From: Pseudomonas sp. MMS21 TM103
Lineage (GTDB): Bacteria; Pseudomonadota; Gammaproteobacteria; Pseudomonadales; Pseudomonadaceae
DNA: 64,000 bases
NCBI RefSeq assembly: GCF_022132145.1
Contig: NZ_JAJISP010000008.1
Coordinates: 124,001 to 188,000 of the forward strand
Reading direction: 5' to 3'
Shown here: positions 37,978-45,549 of the stretch, in pieces
Layout: each line of letters starts with the position of its first letter
Numbering within the stretch: position 1 is the first letter of the stretch
Made by a program: the position numbers and the translations under genes
The notes under the pieces: model-generated
The model's input: the letters and a program-made list of their open reading frames with translations, nothing else
Told to the model about the DNA's origin: nothing
The model's database searches: none

Positions 37978-39745
37978 CGCCAGGCTCCAGGAATACCAGC
38001 GCGGTGTTCGCCGCGAGCAGACCGCGCTGGCGCTGTGCGAGGACCGCGCGGCTGGCGAACAACAGCCGCCCCGGCGGCTCCGTGGCCAGTGCTACGGCGT
38101 GCTCGGCGAGGTTGAGTTCGATGCGCAGCACCTGGCCGTCGCCCAGCCGCCAGCGTGCGCTGACTGCCGCTTCGGCCAGCACCTCGGCGCCCAGCGCCCG
38201 GGCCCCGGGCAGCCGCGGCACGATCTCACGCTGACGCAGGCTGAGCAGCTGCCGGTACAGCGCGCGCCACTCGGCGTGGCCGGGTTGGTCGGCACAGCCG
38301 AAGTCGGGCCGCGAGGCAGTGAAGGTGGCCTCGGCATTGGGCGCCGGAATGCGTTCACGGCTGCTGGCGTCGGCAAAGGCGGGGAAGGCGGCGAACTCGG
38401 CACGCCGGCCGATCCGTACCGCGTCGCCCAGCGCGTCCGTGTGGCTGGTGAAGTAGAGGAAGGGTTGGCGCACGGCCATTTCCTCGCCCATGAACAGCAG
38501 CGGGATCATCGGTGAGAGCAGCAGCAGGCAGGTCGCCGCGCGCAGGGCTTGGGCATCGGCCAGCTCGATCAGGCGCTCGCCGAAGGCGCGGTTGCCGATC
38601 TGGTCGTGGTTTTGCAGGAACAATACGAAGGCGCTCGGCGGCAGGTGGCCGCTGGGCTCGCCGCGGGGCTCGCCATGGCGGTTTAGCTCGCCCTGATAGA
38701 CGAAGCCTTCGGCCAGGCAGCGCGCCAGCTTGTGGGTGGGCGAGTGGCAGAAGTCGGCGTAGTAGCCTTGGGTCTCGCCGGTCAGCAGCACGTGCAGTGC
38801 GTTGTGCCCGTCATCGTTCCATTGCGCGGTGAAGCCTTGCGCCAGCAGGCTGGCGCTGTTGTCCTCGTTCTCCAGCACCAGGTGCACATGCCGCTGCGGC
38901 GCCAGCGCGGCGCGCACCCGCGCCGCCAGTTCGTGCAGGAAGCTCTTGTCGTCGATGGCGTGCACCGCGTCCAGGCGCAGGCCGTCGAAGCGGTACTCCT
39001 GCAGCCATTGCAGGGCGCTGTCGATGAAGAAATCGCGCACCTGCGGGCGGCGGAAGTCGATGGCATCGCCCCATGGGGTGGGTAGGTCGTGACGGAAGAA
39101 GGCCTTGGCATAGTGGCCGAGGAAGTTGCCGTCCGGGCCGAAGTGGTTGTAGACGACATCGAGAAAGACCATCAGGCCGTGGCCGTGGGCCTGGTCGATC
39201 AGCTGCTTGAGCGCTGCCGGAGGGCCGTAGGAGGCTTCCGGCGCATAGGGCAGGACACCATCGTAGCCCCAGTTGCGCGCCCCGGGAAATTCCGCCAGGG
39301 GCATCAGTTCGATTGCCGTGATGCCCAGCTCGGCCAGGTCGGCGAGGCGTTCGCCGATCGCCGCGTAGCCGCCCATCGCCCCCACATGCAGTTCATAGAT
39401 CACCGTCTCGTGCCAGGGCCGGCCGCACCATTCGGGGTGCTGCCAGTGATAGGCCTGGGGATCGACCACCAGACTTGGCGCGTGAACGTCGCCGGCCTGG
39501 GCGCGCGAGGCGGGGTCGGGCACGCACAATTCACCATCGATGCAATAGCGGTAGCGGGTACCGGCGCCGCAGGCGAGCTCACAACGGAACCAGCCGGCCT
39601 CCTCGGCCTGCATCGGCCAGCTCGCGCCGCCCTCGACAGCCACGCTGACCCTCTGCGCATCCGGCGCCCAGAGGCAGAAGCGCGTTCGCCCGGCCTCGAG
39701 CAAAAGAGCCCCGTGCTGCTGGCGGCGGGCGTGCTGCACTGACAT
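37967..39745 (-). CDS. treZ: Maltooligosyltrehalose trehalohydrolase
   Basis: A 592-residue GH13_10 enzyme that cleaves maltooligosyltrehalose to trehalose plus a shortened oligosaccharide. An N-terminal CBM48-like domain (TRFCLWAPDAQRVSVAVEGG) precedes the barrel with FDGLRLDAVHAIDDKSFLHEL (nucleophile Asp), HLVLENEDNSASLL (acid Glu) and LFLQNHDQIGNRAFGERL. ATG 39745 lies 3 bases after a strong GAGGAGG; the frame continues upstream into glgA but without conservation. It starts 13 bases after the glgA stop and overlaps malQ by 11 bases. Confidence 0.95.
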   Translation of the reverse strand: MSVQHARRQQHGALLLEAGRTRFCLWAPDAQRVSVAVEGGASWPMQAEEAGWFRCELACGAGTRYRYCIDGELCVPDPASRAQAGDVHAPSLVVDPQAYHWQHPEWCGRPWHETVIYELHVGAMGGYAAIGERLADLAELGITAIELMPLAEFPGARNWGYDGVLPYAPEASYGPPAALKQLIDQAHGHGLMVFLDVVYNHFGPDGNFLGHYAKAFFRHDLPTPWGDAIDFRRPQVRDFFIDSALQWLQEYRFDGLRLDAVHAIDDKSFLHELAARVRAALAPQRHVHLVLENEDNSASLLAQGFTAQWNDDGHNALHVLLTGETQGYYADFCHSPTHKLARCLAEGFVYQGELNRHGEPRGEPSGHLPPSAFVLFLQNHDQIGNRAFGERLIELADAQALRAATCLLLLSPMIPLLFMGEEMAVRQPFLYFTSHTDALGDAVRIGRRAEFAAFPAFADASSRERIPAPNAEATFTASRPDFGCADQPGHAEWRALYRQLLSLRQREIVPRLPGARALGAEVLAEAAVSARWRLGDGQVLRIELNLAEHAVALATEPPGRLLFASRAVLAQRQRGLLAANTALVFLEPGDDG

Positions 39746-39758
39746 GCCTCCTCTCTCT

Positions 39759-41318
39759 CTAGGCGGGCGCGTGGACCGTGCGTCGGCGCTCGAGCAGCCT
39801 GTGGTAGAGCTCGGCATAGGGGGTGATCGCCTGGCTCCAGAAGAAGCGCGAGGCCATTGCCCGGCAGCGCATGGCATTCAACAAGCGGGGGTGGGCATAG
39901 ACCTTGAGCGCTCGTTCTATCGCCTGCCGATAGCTGGCGACCTTGGCCTGGTCGAACAGGAAGCCACTGACGCCGTCCTCGATGCTGTCCGCCAGGCCGC
40001 CGGTGCGCCGGGCGATCGGTAGGGAGGCAAAGCGTTGGGCATACATCTGGCTGAGCCCGCAGGGCTCGTAACGCGACGGCATCAGCAGGAAGTCGCTGCC
40101 GGCGAACATGCGCCGGGCGTCAGTTTCATCGAAACCGATATGCACGCCGATGCGTCCGGGGAAACGGCTGCCGAGTTGGCGCATGCGCTGCTCGATCAGC
40201 GGTTCACCGCGGCCGATGACGGCGAGCTGCCCACCGGCGGCGACTATGTCGGCGGCGACCGCGAGGGTCAGGTCGATACCCTTTTGCTGCACCAGGCGCG
40301 AGACCACGACGAACAGTGGTCCGGCCGAGGGCTGCAACTCGAAGCGCTGGCGCACGTAGGCGGCATTCGCCGCCTTGCCTTGCCAGTCGCTGCTGCTGAA
40401 ATTGGCCACCAGGTGGGGGTCGCTCGCCGGGTCCCAGCTGTCGTCGATGCCGTTGCGAATACCACTAAGCAGGCCCTGGCGCGCCTTGCTCCTGAGTATG
40501 CCTTCCAGGCCACAACCGAACTCCGCGGTGGTGATTTCCCGCGCGTAGGTTTCGCTGACGGTGGTGATCCGGCTGGCATAGGCGATGCCGGCCTTGAGAT
40601 AGGACAGCTTGCCGTGGAATTCCATGCCCTCGGGCCGGCAGGCCGCGGCCGGAATTCCCAGTTCGGGGCGGCACGCCAGGCTGTACAGGCCCTGGTAGGC
40701 GAGATTATGAATAGTGAACACGCTGGGCACGGCCTGGCCGCGCCAGTGCAGGTAAGCCGGGGCCAGCGCCGCCGGCCAGTCATGCGCGTGGATCAGGTCC
40801 GGCCGCCAGAGAATGCCGCTGTTGCCCGCCGCGATTTCAGCGGCCGCCAGGCCCAGGCGGGCGAAGCGGATATGGTTATCAGCCCAGTCCTGGCCCTTTT
40901 CGTCGGTGTAGGGGGTGCCCGGGCGCTCATAGAGTTCCGGGCAGAGCAGCAGGTAGACGATCAGGCCGTCGGCGAAATCGACACGGCCGAGCTTGCAGGG
41001 AGGCAGCGCGGCATGTCCGCCGATGCGGCCGACCACCCGGATCGGATAGCCGCTGTCGAGCACTTCGCGGTAGCCGGGCAGGAGCACGCGGACATCATGG
41101 AGGCCGGCCAGGGCCCGGGGCAGGGCGGCGCAGACTTCGCCGAGACCGCCGGTCTTGGCCAGATCGGCCAGCTCGGAGGTGACGAAGAGGATATTGCGTC
41201 TGCCCGGTTGGAAGCTGTGAAGGTGCAGGTTGGGGTTGCCCAGGGCGGACAGGTTGGCTGCGGCAGCATTATTCTTGCGACGCTCTTGAGCTGGGAACTG
41301 TAGTCGCGAATCTACCAT
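39759..41318 (-). CDS. glgA: Glycogen synthase
   Basis: A 519-residue GT5 enzyme. The KTGGL nucleotide-sugar motif lies at residues 55-59 (SELADLAKTGGLGEVCAALPRAL), the GT-B second half has FVVVSRLVQQKGIDL, and the C-terminal RYEPCGLSQMYAQRFASLPIARRTGGLADSI segment completes the active site. No glgC (ADP-glucose pyrophosphorylase) or glgP is seen in the window. Whether this GlgA elongates glucan with ADP-glucose or helps make maltose-1-phosphate, as reported for some GlgA-like enzymes, cannot be told from sequence. ATG 41318 has ACGGAGGA in front. It is the first gene of a nine-gene minus-strand operon. Confidence 0.94.
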   Translation of the reverse strand: MVDSRLQFPAQERRKNNAAAANLSALGNPNLHLHSFQPGRRNILFVTSELADLAKTGGLGEVCAALPRALAGLHDVRVLLPGYREVLDSGYPIRVVGRIGGHAALPPCKLGRVDFADGLIVYLLLCPELYERPGTPYTDEKGQDWADNHIRFARLGLAAAEIAAGNSGILWRPDLIHAHDWPAALAPAYLHWRGQAVPSVFTIHNLAYQGLYSLACRPELGIPAAACRPEGMEFHGKLSYLKAGIAYASRITTVSETYAREITTAEFGCGLEGILRSKARQGLLSGIRNGIDDSWDPASDPHLVANFSSSDWQGKAANAAYVRQRFELQPSAGPLFVVVSRLVQQKGIDLTLAVAADIVAAGGQLAVIGRGEPLIEQRMRQLGSRFPGRIGVHIGFDETDARRMFAGSDFLLMPSRYEPCGLSQMYAQRFASLPIARRTGGLADSIEDGVSGFLFDQAKVASYRQAIERALKVYAHPRLLNAMRCRAMASRFFWSQAITPYAELYHRLLERRRTVHAPA

Positions 41319-41353
41319 TGAGTCCTCCGTAAACAGGTGATCCAGGTAGGAAG

Positions 41354-41539
41354 CTAAAAAAAACGGGCGGCGCGCGGGATGTTCTCCCTACGCCCTGTTG
41401 AAAAAAAGTACCCGGGCAAAAATGGCGACCGCCGAGCCGGGACTCGGTGCGCCGCTGAAAAACGCGTAATTTCCTGAGCTTCGAACCAGCAACATAATCG
41501 GGTGTTCTCTCCCTGCGAGCAGGGCTTCACTTCATCCAT
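41354..41539 (-). CDS. Possible leader ORF (61 codons) upstream of glgA
   Basis: ATG 41539 has GAGGAAAAGA in front and opens 61 codons (MDEVKPCSQGENTRLCCWF at the start, ENIPRAARFF at the end), stopping 35 bases before the glgA ATG. The last codons run through a hairpin and a run of eight T, and the first hairpin lies in mid-ORF. Composition is not that of a clear protein family. It could be a translated leader that controls the hairpins, or chance. Confidence 0.35.
   Translation of the reverse strand: MDEVKPCSQGENTRLCCWFEAQEITRFSAAHRVPARRSPFLPGYFFSTGRRENIPRAARFF
41356..41395 (-). terminator. Terminator-like hairpin with T8 run, 37 bases before glgA
   Basis: On the minus strand GGGCG ... 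GGGA-GAACA-TCCC ... CGCCC (41395 to 41364) forms an imperfect stem followed immediately by eight T (41363-41356). It stands between the expected operon promoter and glgA, so it would act as an attenuator rather than an operon end. The imperfect stem lowers certainty. Confidence 0.45.
41418..41453 (-). terminator. Second terminator-like hairpin in the glgA leader
   Basis: On the minus strand GGCG-CA-CCGAG-TCCCGG-CTCGG-CGGT-CGCC (41453 to 41424) is followed by ATTTTT (41423-41418). It lies 23 bases upstream of the other leader hairpin. The internal loops weaken it, but the tandem arrangement of stem plus T-run is unlikely to be accidental in such a GC-rich genome. Confidence 0.45.
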
Positions 41540-41866
41540 TCTTTTCCTCGCAGCCGGGAAATGTACCGATGGCTGAAATTCAACCTACCCATTGACTATA
41601 GTCATCAGCCCGCAAGGATGTGGCTCGTCCCTGGTCGTTGAGCCGCCGCTGGTCATGTTTCTCAGCACCTTGCCATCGGTCATGAGTAGCTGCATCGTCA
41701 TGCCGCCCGCCTGTCCCACGCACGGGCAGACCGGACGCAGATGATGATCGAGCCCTATGCGCTTGCAGCGTGGCTGCGAGGCAGCTGCGTGCGCCTGTCG
41801 CCAGGAAACCGTTCACGGCGACTCGGGTCTAACCTGGCAGGTATAGCCTGCAAGAGGGCCTACGCG

Positions 41867-42190
41867 ATGAAGCTGCGCTATCTGCTGTACCTCGCTCTGG
41901 TGTTGCCGCTGGCGGCCTGCACCCTGCACGTCGATGGGGGACGCGGGTATGCGCCGCCGCCCCAGGTCGAGTGGCGCTGGGATCCCGATCTTGACGTCTT
42001 TGTGGTGCTTGGCTGGCCGCACCTGTATTACCGGGGTGGCTACTATTACCGCTGGCACGATCATGATGGCTGGTACTGGTCCGACCGCCACGATGGCGGC
42101 TGGCGCAGCGGCGGCAAGGGTTTGCCGCCCGGCCTGAGCAAGAAGTACGGAAAATCACGCCGGCCCCATGGCGGCGGTGGCGGCTATTAA
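41867..42190 (+). CDS. Small aromatic- and glycine-rich lipoprotein
   Basis: A 107-residue lipoprotein with signal MKLRYLLYLALVLPLAAC and lipobox LAAC (Cys18). The mature part is rich in Trp, Tyr, His and Gly (RGGYYYRWHDHDGWYWSDRH) and ends in a basic, Gly-rich tail. ATG 41867 follows AAGAGGG. The Tyr/Trp/His-rich mid-section recalls small envelope proteins carrying YXWGXW-like or similar aromatic motifs; no enzymatic function is suggested. It stands alone, divergent from the glgA operon and upstream of fusA2. Confidence 0.7.
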   Translation: MKLRYLLYLALVLPLAACTLHVDGGRGYAPPPQVEWRWDPDLDVFVVLGWPHLYYRGGYYYRWHDHDGWYWSDRHDGGWRSGGKGLPPGLSKKYGKSRRPHGGGGGY

Positions 42191-42368
42191 TAGTCCGCGC
42201 TGGACCTGTTTGCCGACGGCCTTCGCCGCTCTCCCGATAGGCGGCGGTGCATTGCGCCTGCAGCGGTTTGCAGTGGTGCTAGCGTTCAGATGTGGGCGGC
42301 GGTTGTTGCGCCGGCCCGCGTGGTTCTCCTGTTCGCGCCTCGCTTAGCCAGTCATGGAGATGATCGTC

Positions 42369-44471
42369 ATGGCCCGCACTACACCCATCAGCCATTACCG
42401 CAATATCGGCATAGTGGCGCATGTGGATGCCGGCAAGACCACCGCCACCGAGCGGATCCTGTTCTACACCGGGGTCAACTACAAGATGGGCGAGGTGCAC
42501 GATGGCGCCGCGACCATGGACTGGATGGCGCAGGAGCAGGAGCGCGGCATCACCATCACCTCGGCGGCGACCACGGCGTTCTGGACCGGCTCGCGCAAGC
42601 AGCTGGACAGCTACCGGATCAACATCATCGACACCCCCGGCCACGTCGACTTCACCATCGAGGTGGAGCGTTCCTTGCGCGTGCTGGACGGGGCTGTGGT
42701 GGTGTTCAGCGGTGCCGACGGCGTCGAGCCGCAATCGGAGACGGTCTGGCGCCAGGCCGACAAGTACCGGGTACCGCGCATCGCCTTCGTCAACAAGATG
42801 GATCGGGCCGGCGCCGACTTCCTCCGCGTGGTCGCGCAGATCAAGCAGCGCCTGGGCCATACGCCGGTGCCGATCCAGTTGCCGATCGGTCAGGAGGAGG
42901 AGTTCCGCGGGCAGATCGACCTGATCCGCATGAAGGCCATCTACTGGAGCGCCGAGGATCAGGGCATGAACGGCCGCGAGGAGGAGATACCGGCCGAGCT
43001 GCTGGAGCAGGCGCAACACTGGCGCGCCAACCTGGTCGAGGTCGCCGCCGAGGCCAACGAGGAGCTGCTCAACAAGTACCTGGACGGTGGCGAGCTGTCG
43101 GAGGACGAGATCAAGAACGGCCTGCGCCTGCGTACCCTGTCCTGCGAGGTGGTGCCGACGGTGTGCGGTTCCGCGTTCAAGAACAAGGGCGTGCCGCTGC
43201 TGCTCGATGCGGTGGTCGAGCTGCTGCCGGCGCCCAGCGAGGTTCCCGCGATCCGCGGCACCCACCCGGACGACCCGGAGCGCGAAGACGAGCGTCATGC
43301 CGATGACGATGAGCCGTTCGCGGCCCTGGCGTTCAAGATCGCCAGCGATGCCTTCGTTGGCACCCTGACCTTTATTAGGGTGTATTCCGGGGTGCTGAGC
43401 TCCGGCGATGCGGTGCTCAACTCGGTCAAGGGCAAGAAGGAGCGGGTCGGCCGCATGGTGCAGATGCACGCCAATCACCGCGCCGAGATCAAGGCGGTGT
43501 GCGCTGGCGACATCGCCGCGCTGATCGGCATGAAGGACGTCACCACCGGCGACACCCTGTGCGACCTGAACAAGCCGATCGTGCTCGAACGCATGGACTT
43601 TCCCGAGCCGGTGATCTCCATCGCCGTGGAGCCCAAGACCAAGGCCGACCAGGAGAAGATGGGCGTCGCCCTGGGCCGGCTGGCCCAGGAGGATCCCTCG
43701 TTCCGGGTGCGCACCGACGAAGAGACCACCCAGACCATCATCTCTGGCATGGGCGAGTTGCACCTGGACATCATTGTCGATCGCCTGCGCCGCGAGTTCG
43801 GTGTCGAGGCCAACACCGGCAAGCCGCAGGTGGCCTATCGCGAGACCATCCGCAATACCTGTGAGATCGAGGGCAAGTTCGTCCGCCAGACCGGCGGGCA
43901 CGGCCAGTATGGCCACTGCTGGATCCGCTTCGCGCCGGCCGACGAGGGCCAGGAGGGGCTGCTGTTCAGCAACGAGATCGTCGGCGGGGCGATCCCGCGC
44001 GAATACATTCCGGCGATCCAGAAAGGCATCGAGGAACAGATGAAGAACGGCGTGCTCGCCGGTTATCCGTTGCTCGGCCTCAAGGCGGCGGTGTTCGACG
44101 GCTCCACCCATGATGTCGATTCCAGCGAACTGGCCTATAAGGTTGCCGCTTCCATGGCCACCCGGCAGCTGTCGCAGCAGGGGGGGGCGGTGCTGCTGGA
44201 GCCGGTGATGCGCCTCGAGGTGGTCACGCCCGAGGAATACATGGGCGACATCATGGGCGACCTCAATCGCCGCCGCGGCCTGATCCACGGCACCGAGGAG
44301 GCCGTGACGGGGCGCATCGTGCGCGCCGAAGTGCCGCTGGGCGAGATGTTCGGCTACGCCACCGATGTGCGTTCGATGTCCCAGGGGCGCGCCAGCTTCT
44401 CCATGGAGTTCGCCCGCTACGCCGAGGCGCCGGCGCATATCGCCGCGGCCATCCTCAAGAAGTCCGGCTGA
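42369..44471 (+). CDS. fusA2: Elongation factor G, second copy type
   Basis: A 700-residue translational GTPase. G1 is AHVDAGKTT at residues 17-25, the switch region has RGITITSAATTAFW, G3 is DTPGHVDF, G4 is NKMD, and domains II-V follow to the end. The start is ATG 42369 (GGAGA seven bases before); an in-frame ATG at 42354 exists. It is not next to rpsL/rpsG/tuf as the main fusA would be, so it is most likely the second EF-G (fusA2) found in Pseudomonas. Whether it works in translocation or in ribosome recycling is not decided by sequence. Confidence 0.92.
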   Translation: MARTTPISHYRNIGIVAHVDAGKTTATERILFYTGVNYKMGEVHDGAATMDWMAQEQERGITITSAATTAFWTGSRKQLDSYRINIIDTPGHVDFTIEVERSLRVLDGAVVVFSGADGVEPQSETVWRQADKYRVPRIAFVNKMDRAGADFLRVVAQIKQRLGHTPVPIQLPIGQEEEFRGQIDLIRMKAIYWSAEDQGMNGREEEIPAELLEQAQHWRANLVEVAAEANEELLNKYLDGGELSEDEIKNGLRLRTLSCEVVPTVCGSAFKNKGVPLLLDAVVELLPAPSEVPAIRGTHPDDPEREDERHADDDEPFAALAFKIASDAFVGTLTFIRVYSGVLSSGDAVLNSVKGKKERVGRMVQMHANHRAEIKAVCAGDIAALIGMKDVTTGDTLCDLNKPIVLERMDFPEPVISIAVEPKTKADQEKMGVALGRLAQEDPSFRVRTDEETTQTIISGMGELHLDIIVDRLRREFGVEANTGKPQVAYRETIRNTCEIEGKFVRQTGGHGQYGHCWIRFAPADEGQEGLLFSNEIVGGAIPREYIPAIQKGIEEQMKNGVLAGYPLLGLKAAVFDGSTHDVDSSELAYKVAASMATRQLSQQGGAVLLEPVMRLEVVTPEEYMGDIMGDLNRRRGLIHGTEEAVTGRIVRAEVPLGEMFGYATDVRSMSQGRASFSMEFARYAEAPAHIAAAILKKSG

Positions 44472-44605
44472 AGGCGTACCCGGTAATGAACGCAGCGAGG
44501 CGAGAAGGTCGGGGCAGTATGTCGATTCGCACAGGAGGCGTTCGACTACCGGGCGGACGCCACGCCACTGGCCGCGTGGGTGGGTAGCTGCAAGGAGAAA
44601 CGACG

Positions 44606-45046
44606 ATGCGTTTTATGGTGATAGTCAAGGCAACTGCGGATTCCGAAGCCGGGGTGATGCCCAGCGAGGAGCTGCTGGCGGCCATGGGTCGCTACAACGA
44701 AGAACTGGCCGAGGCCGGCGTGATGCTCGCCGGCGAGGGCCTGCAGCCCAGCGCCAAGGGTGTGCGAGTGAAGTTCTCCGGCGACCAGCGCAGCGTGACC
44801 GAGGGTCCCTTCATGGAAACCAAGGAGCTGATCGCCGGATTCTGGATCTTCCAAGTATCCTCATTGCAAGAGTGCATCGAGTGGGTCAAGCGCTGCCCCA
44901 ACCCGATGCCCGGCGAGTCGGAGATCGAGATTCGTCAGCTATTCGAAGCGGAAGACTTTGGCGCCGAATTCACCCCCTATTTGCGCGAGCAGGAAGCCCG
45001 TATTCGCGCACGTATCGACCCCCACGATGGAGAAGAACTCTCATGA
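44606..45046 (+). CDS. YciI-like (YCII-related, DGPF-type) protein
   Basis: A 146-residue small protein with the ferredoxin-like YCII/DGPF fold: MRFMVIVKATADSEAG, then LAEAGVMLAGEGLQP, VTEGPFMETKELIAGFWIFQV and ECIEWVKRCPNP. Such proteins are often encoded with ECF sigma factors or with glyoxalase-like proteins; no reaction is established for most. ATG 44606 follows AAGGAG. The end overlaps the next gene as ATGA, so the two are coupled. Confidence 0.88.
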   Translation: MRFMVIVKATADSEAGVMPSEELLAAMGRYNEELAEAGVMLAGEGLQPSAKGVRVKFSGDQRSVTEGPFMETKELIAGFWIFQVSSLQECIEWVKRCPNPMPGESEIEIRQLFEAEDFGAEFTPYLREQEARIRARIDPHDGEELS

Positions 45047-45459
45047 AGATTAATGCCTACCTGATGTTCGACGGCCAGTGCGAGGCCGCGTTCAACTTCT
45101 ACGCCAAGTGCCTGGGTGGCACCCTGGAGATGATGCGCTACGCCGATAGCCCTGAGGATATGGAGCTTCCTGCGGAGTTCCAGCAGCGCATCATGCACGC
45201 CTGCCTGACGGTGGGCGGCCAGGCGCTGATGGCCTCCGACACTCTGCCGCAGTCTCCGTACGAAGGCATCAAGGGCTGTTCGATTTCGTTGCAGATCGAC
45301 AACGTGCCCGAAGCCGAGCGCCTGTATGCCGCGCTGTCCGCTCAGGGTTCGGTGCAGATGGAACTGCAACAGACCTTCTGGGCCACGCGCTTCGCCATGC
45401 TCACCGACCGCTTCGGTGTGTCTTGGATGATCAACTGCGTGGTGAGCCAGATGGACTGA
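45043..45459 (+). CDS. PhnB-like VOC/glyoxalase-fold protein
   Basis: A 138-residue protein of the vicinal-oxygen-chelate superfamily, PhnB/YjdN type: NAYLMFDGQCEAAFNFYAKCLGGTLE at the N-terminus and FWATRFAMLTDRFGVSWMINC at the end. The family is related to demethylmenaquinone methyltransferase-like VOC proteins; the metal ligands are poorly kept in PhnB types, and the function is unknown. ATG 45043 overlaps the YciI-like stop. A much longer frame (from 44365) continues upstream but is only an overlap with fusA2 and the YciI gene. Confidence 0.88.
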   Translation: MKINAYLMFDGQCEAAFNFYAKCLGGTLEMMRYADSPEDMELPAEFQQRIMHACLTVGGQALMASDTLPQSPYEGIKGCSISLQIDNVPEAERLYAALSAQGSVQMELQQTFWATRFAMLTDRFGVSWMINCVVSQMD

Positions 45460-45477
45460 GCCTGCGGGCACATGGGA

Positions 45478-45529
45478 GTGCACGGCGCACCCTACGGACC
45501 GCAATGCCCGTAAGGTGCGCCGTGCGCAC
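45478..45529. repeat. REP-like palindrome between the PhnB-like gene and ggpPS
   Basis: GCACGGCGCACC (45480-45491) and GGTGCGCCGTGC (45514-45525) are perfect 12-base arms. A smaller dyad TACGG/CCGTA lies in the loop. The element sits between two convergent genes and resembles a dispersed Pseudomonas palindrome. It probably works as a bidirectional transcript end, although no T-run is present. Confidence 0.75.
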
Positions 45530-45549
45530 CGTGGTCTACCGCGTTCGCC

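Larger units (their letters stand above)
41319..41866. promoter_or_regulatory. Divergent control region between glgA operon and a lipoprotein gene
   Basis: This 548-base stretch holds the glgA leader with two hairpins and a possible leader ORF (listed separately). At 41594-41603 GACTATAGTC is a perfect palindrome containing CTATAGT, which resembles a sigma-S-type -10 on the minus strand. No other gene is evident. The plus-strand promoter of the lipoprotein must also lie here. Confidence 0.45.
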
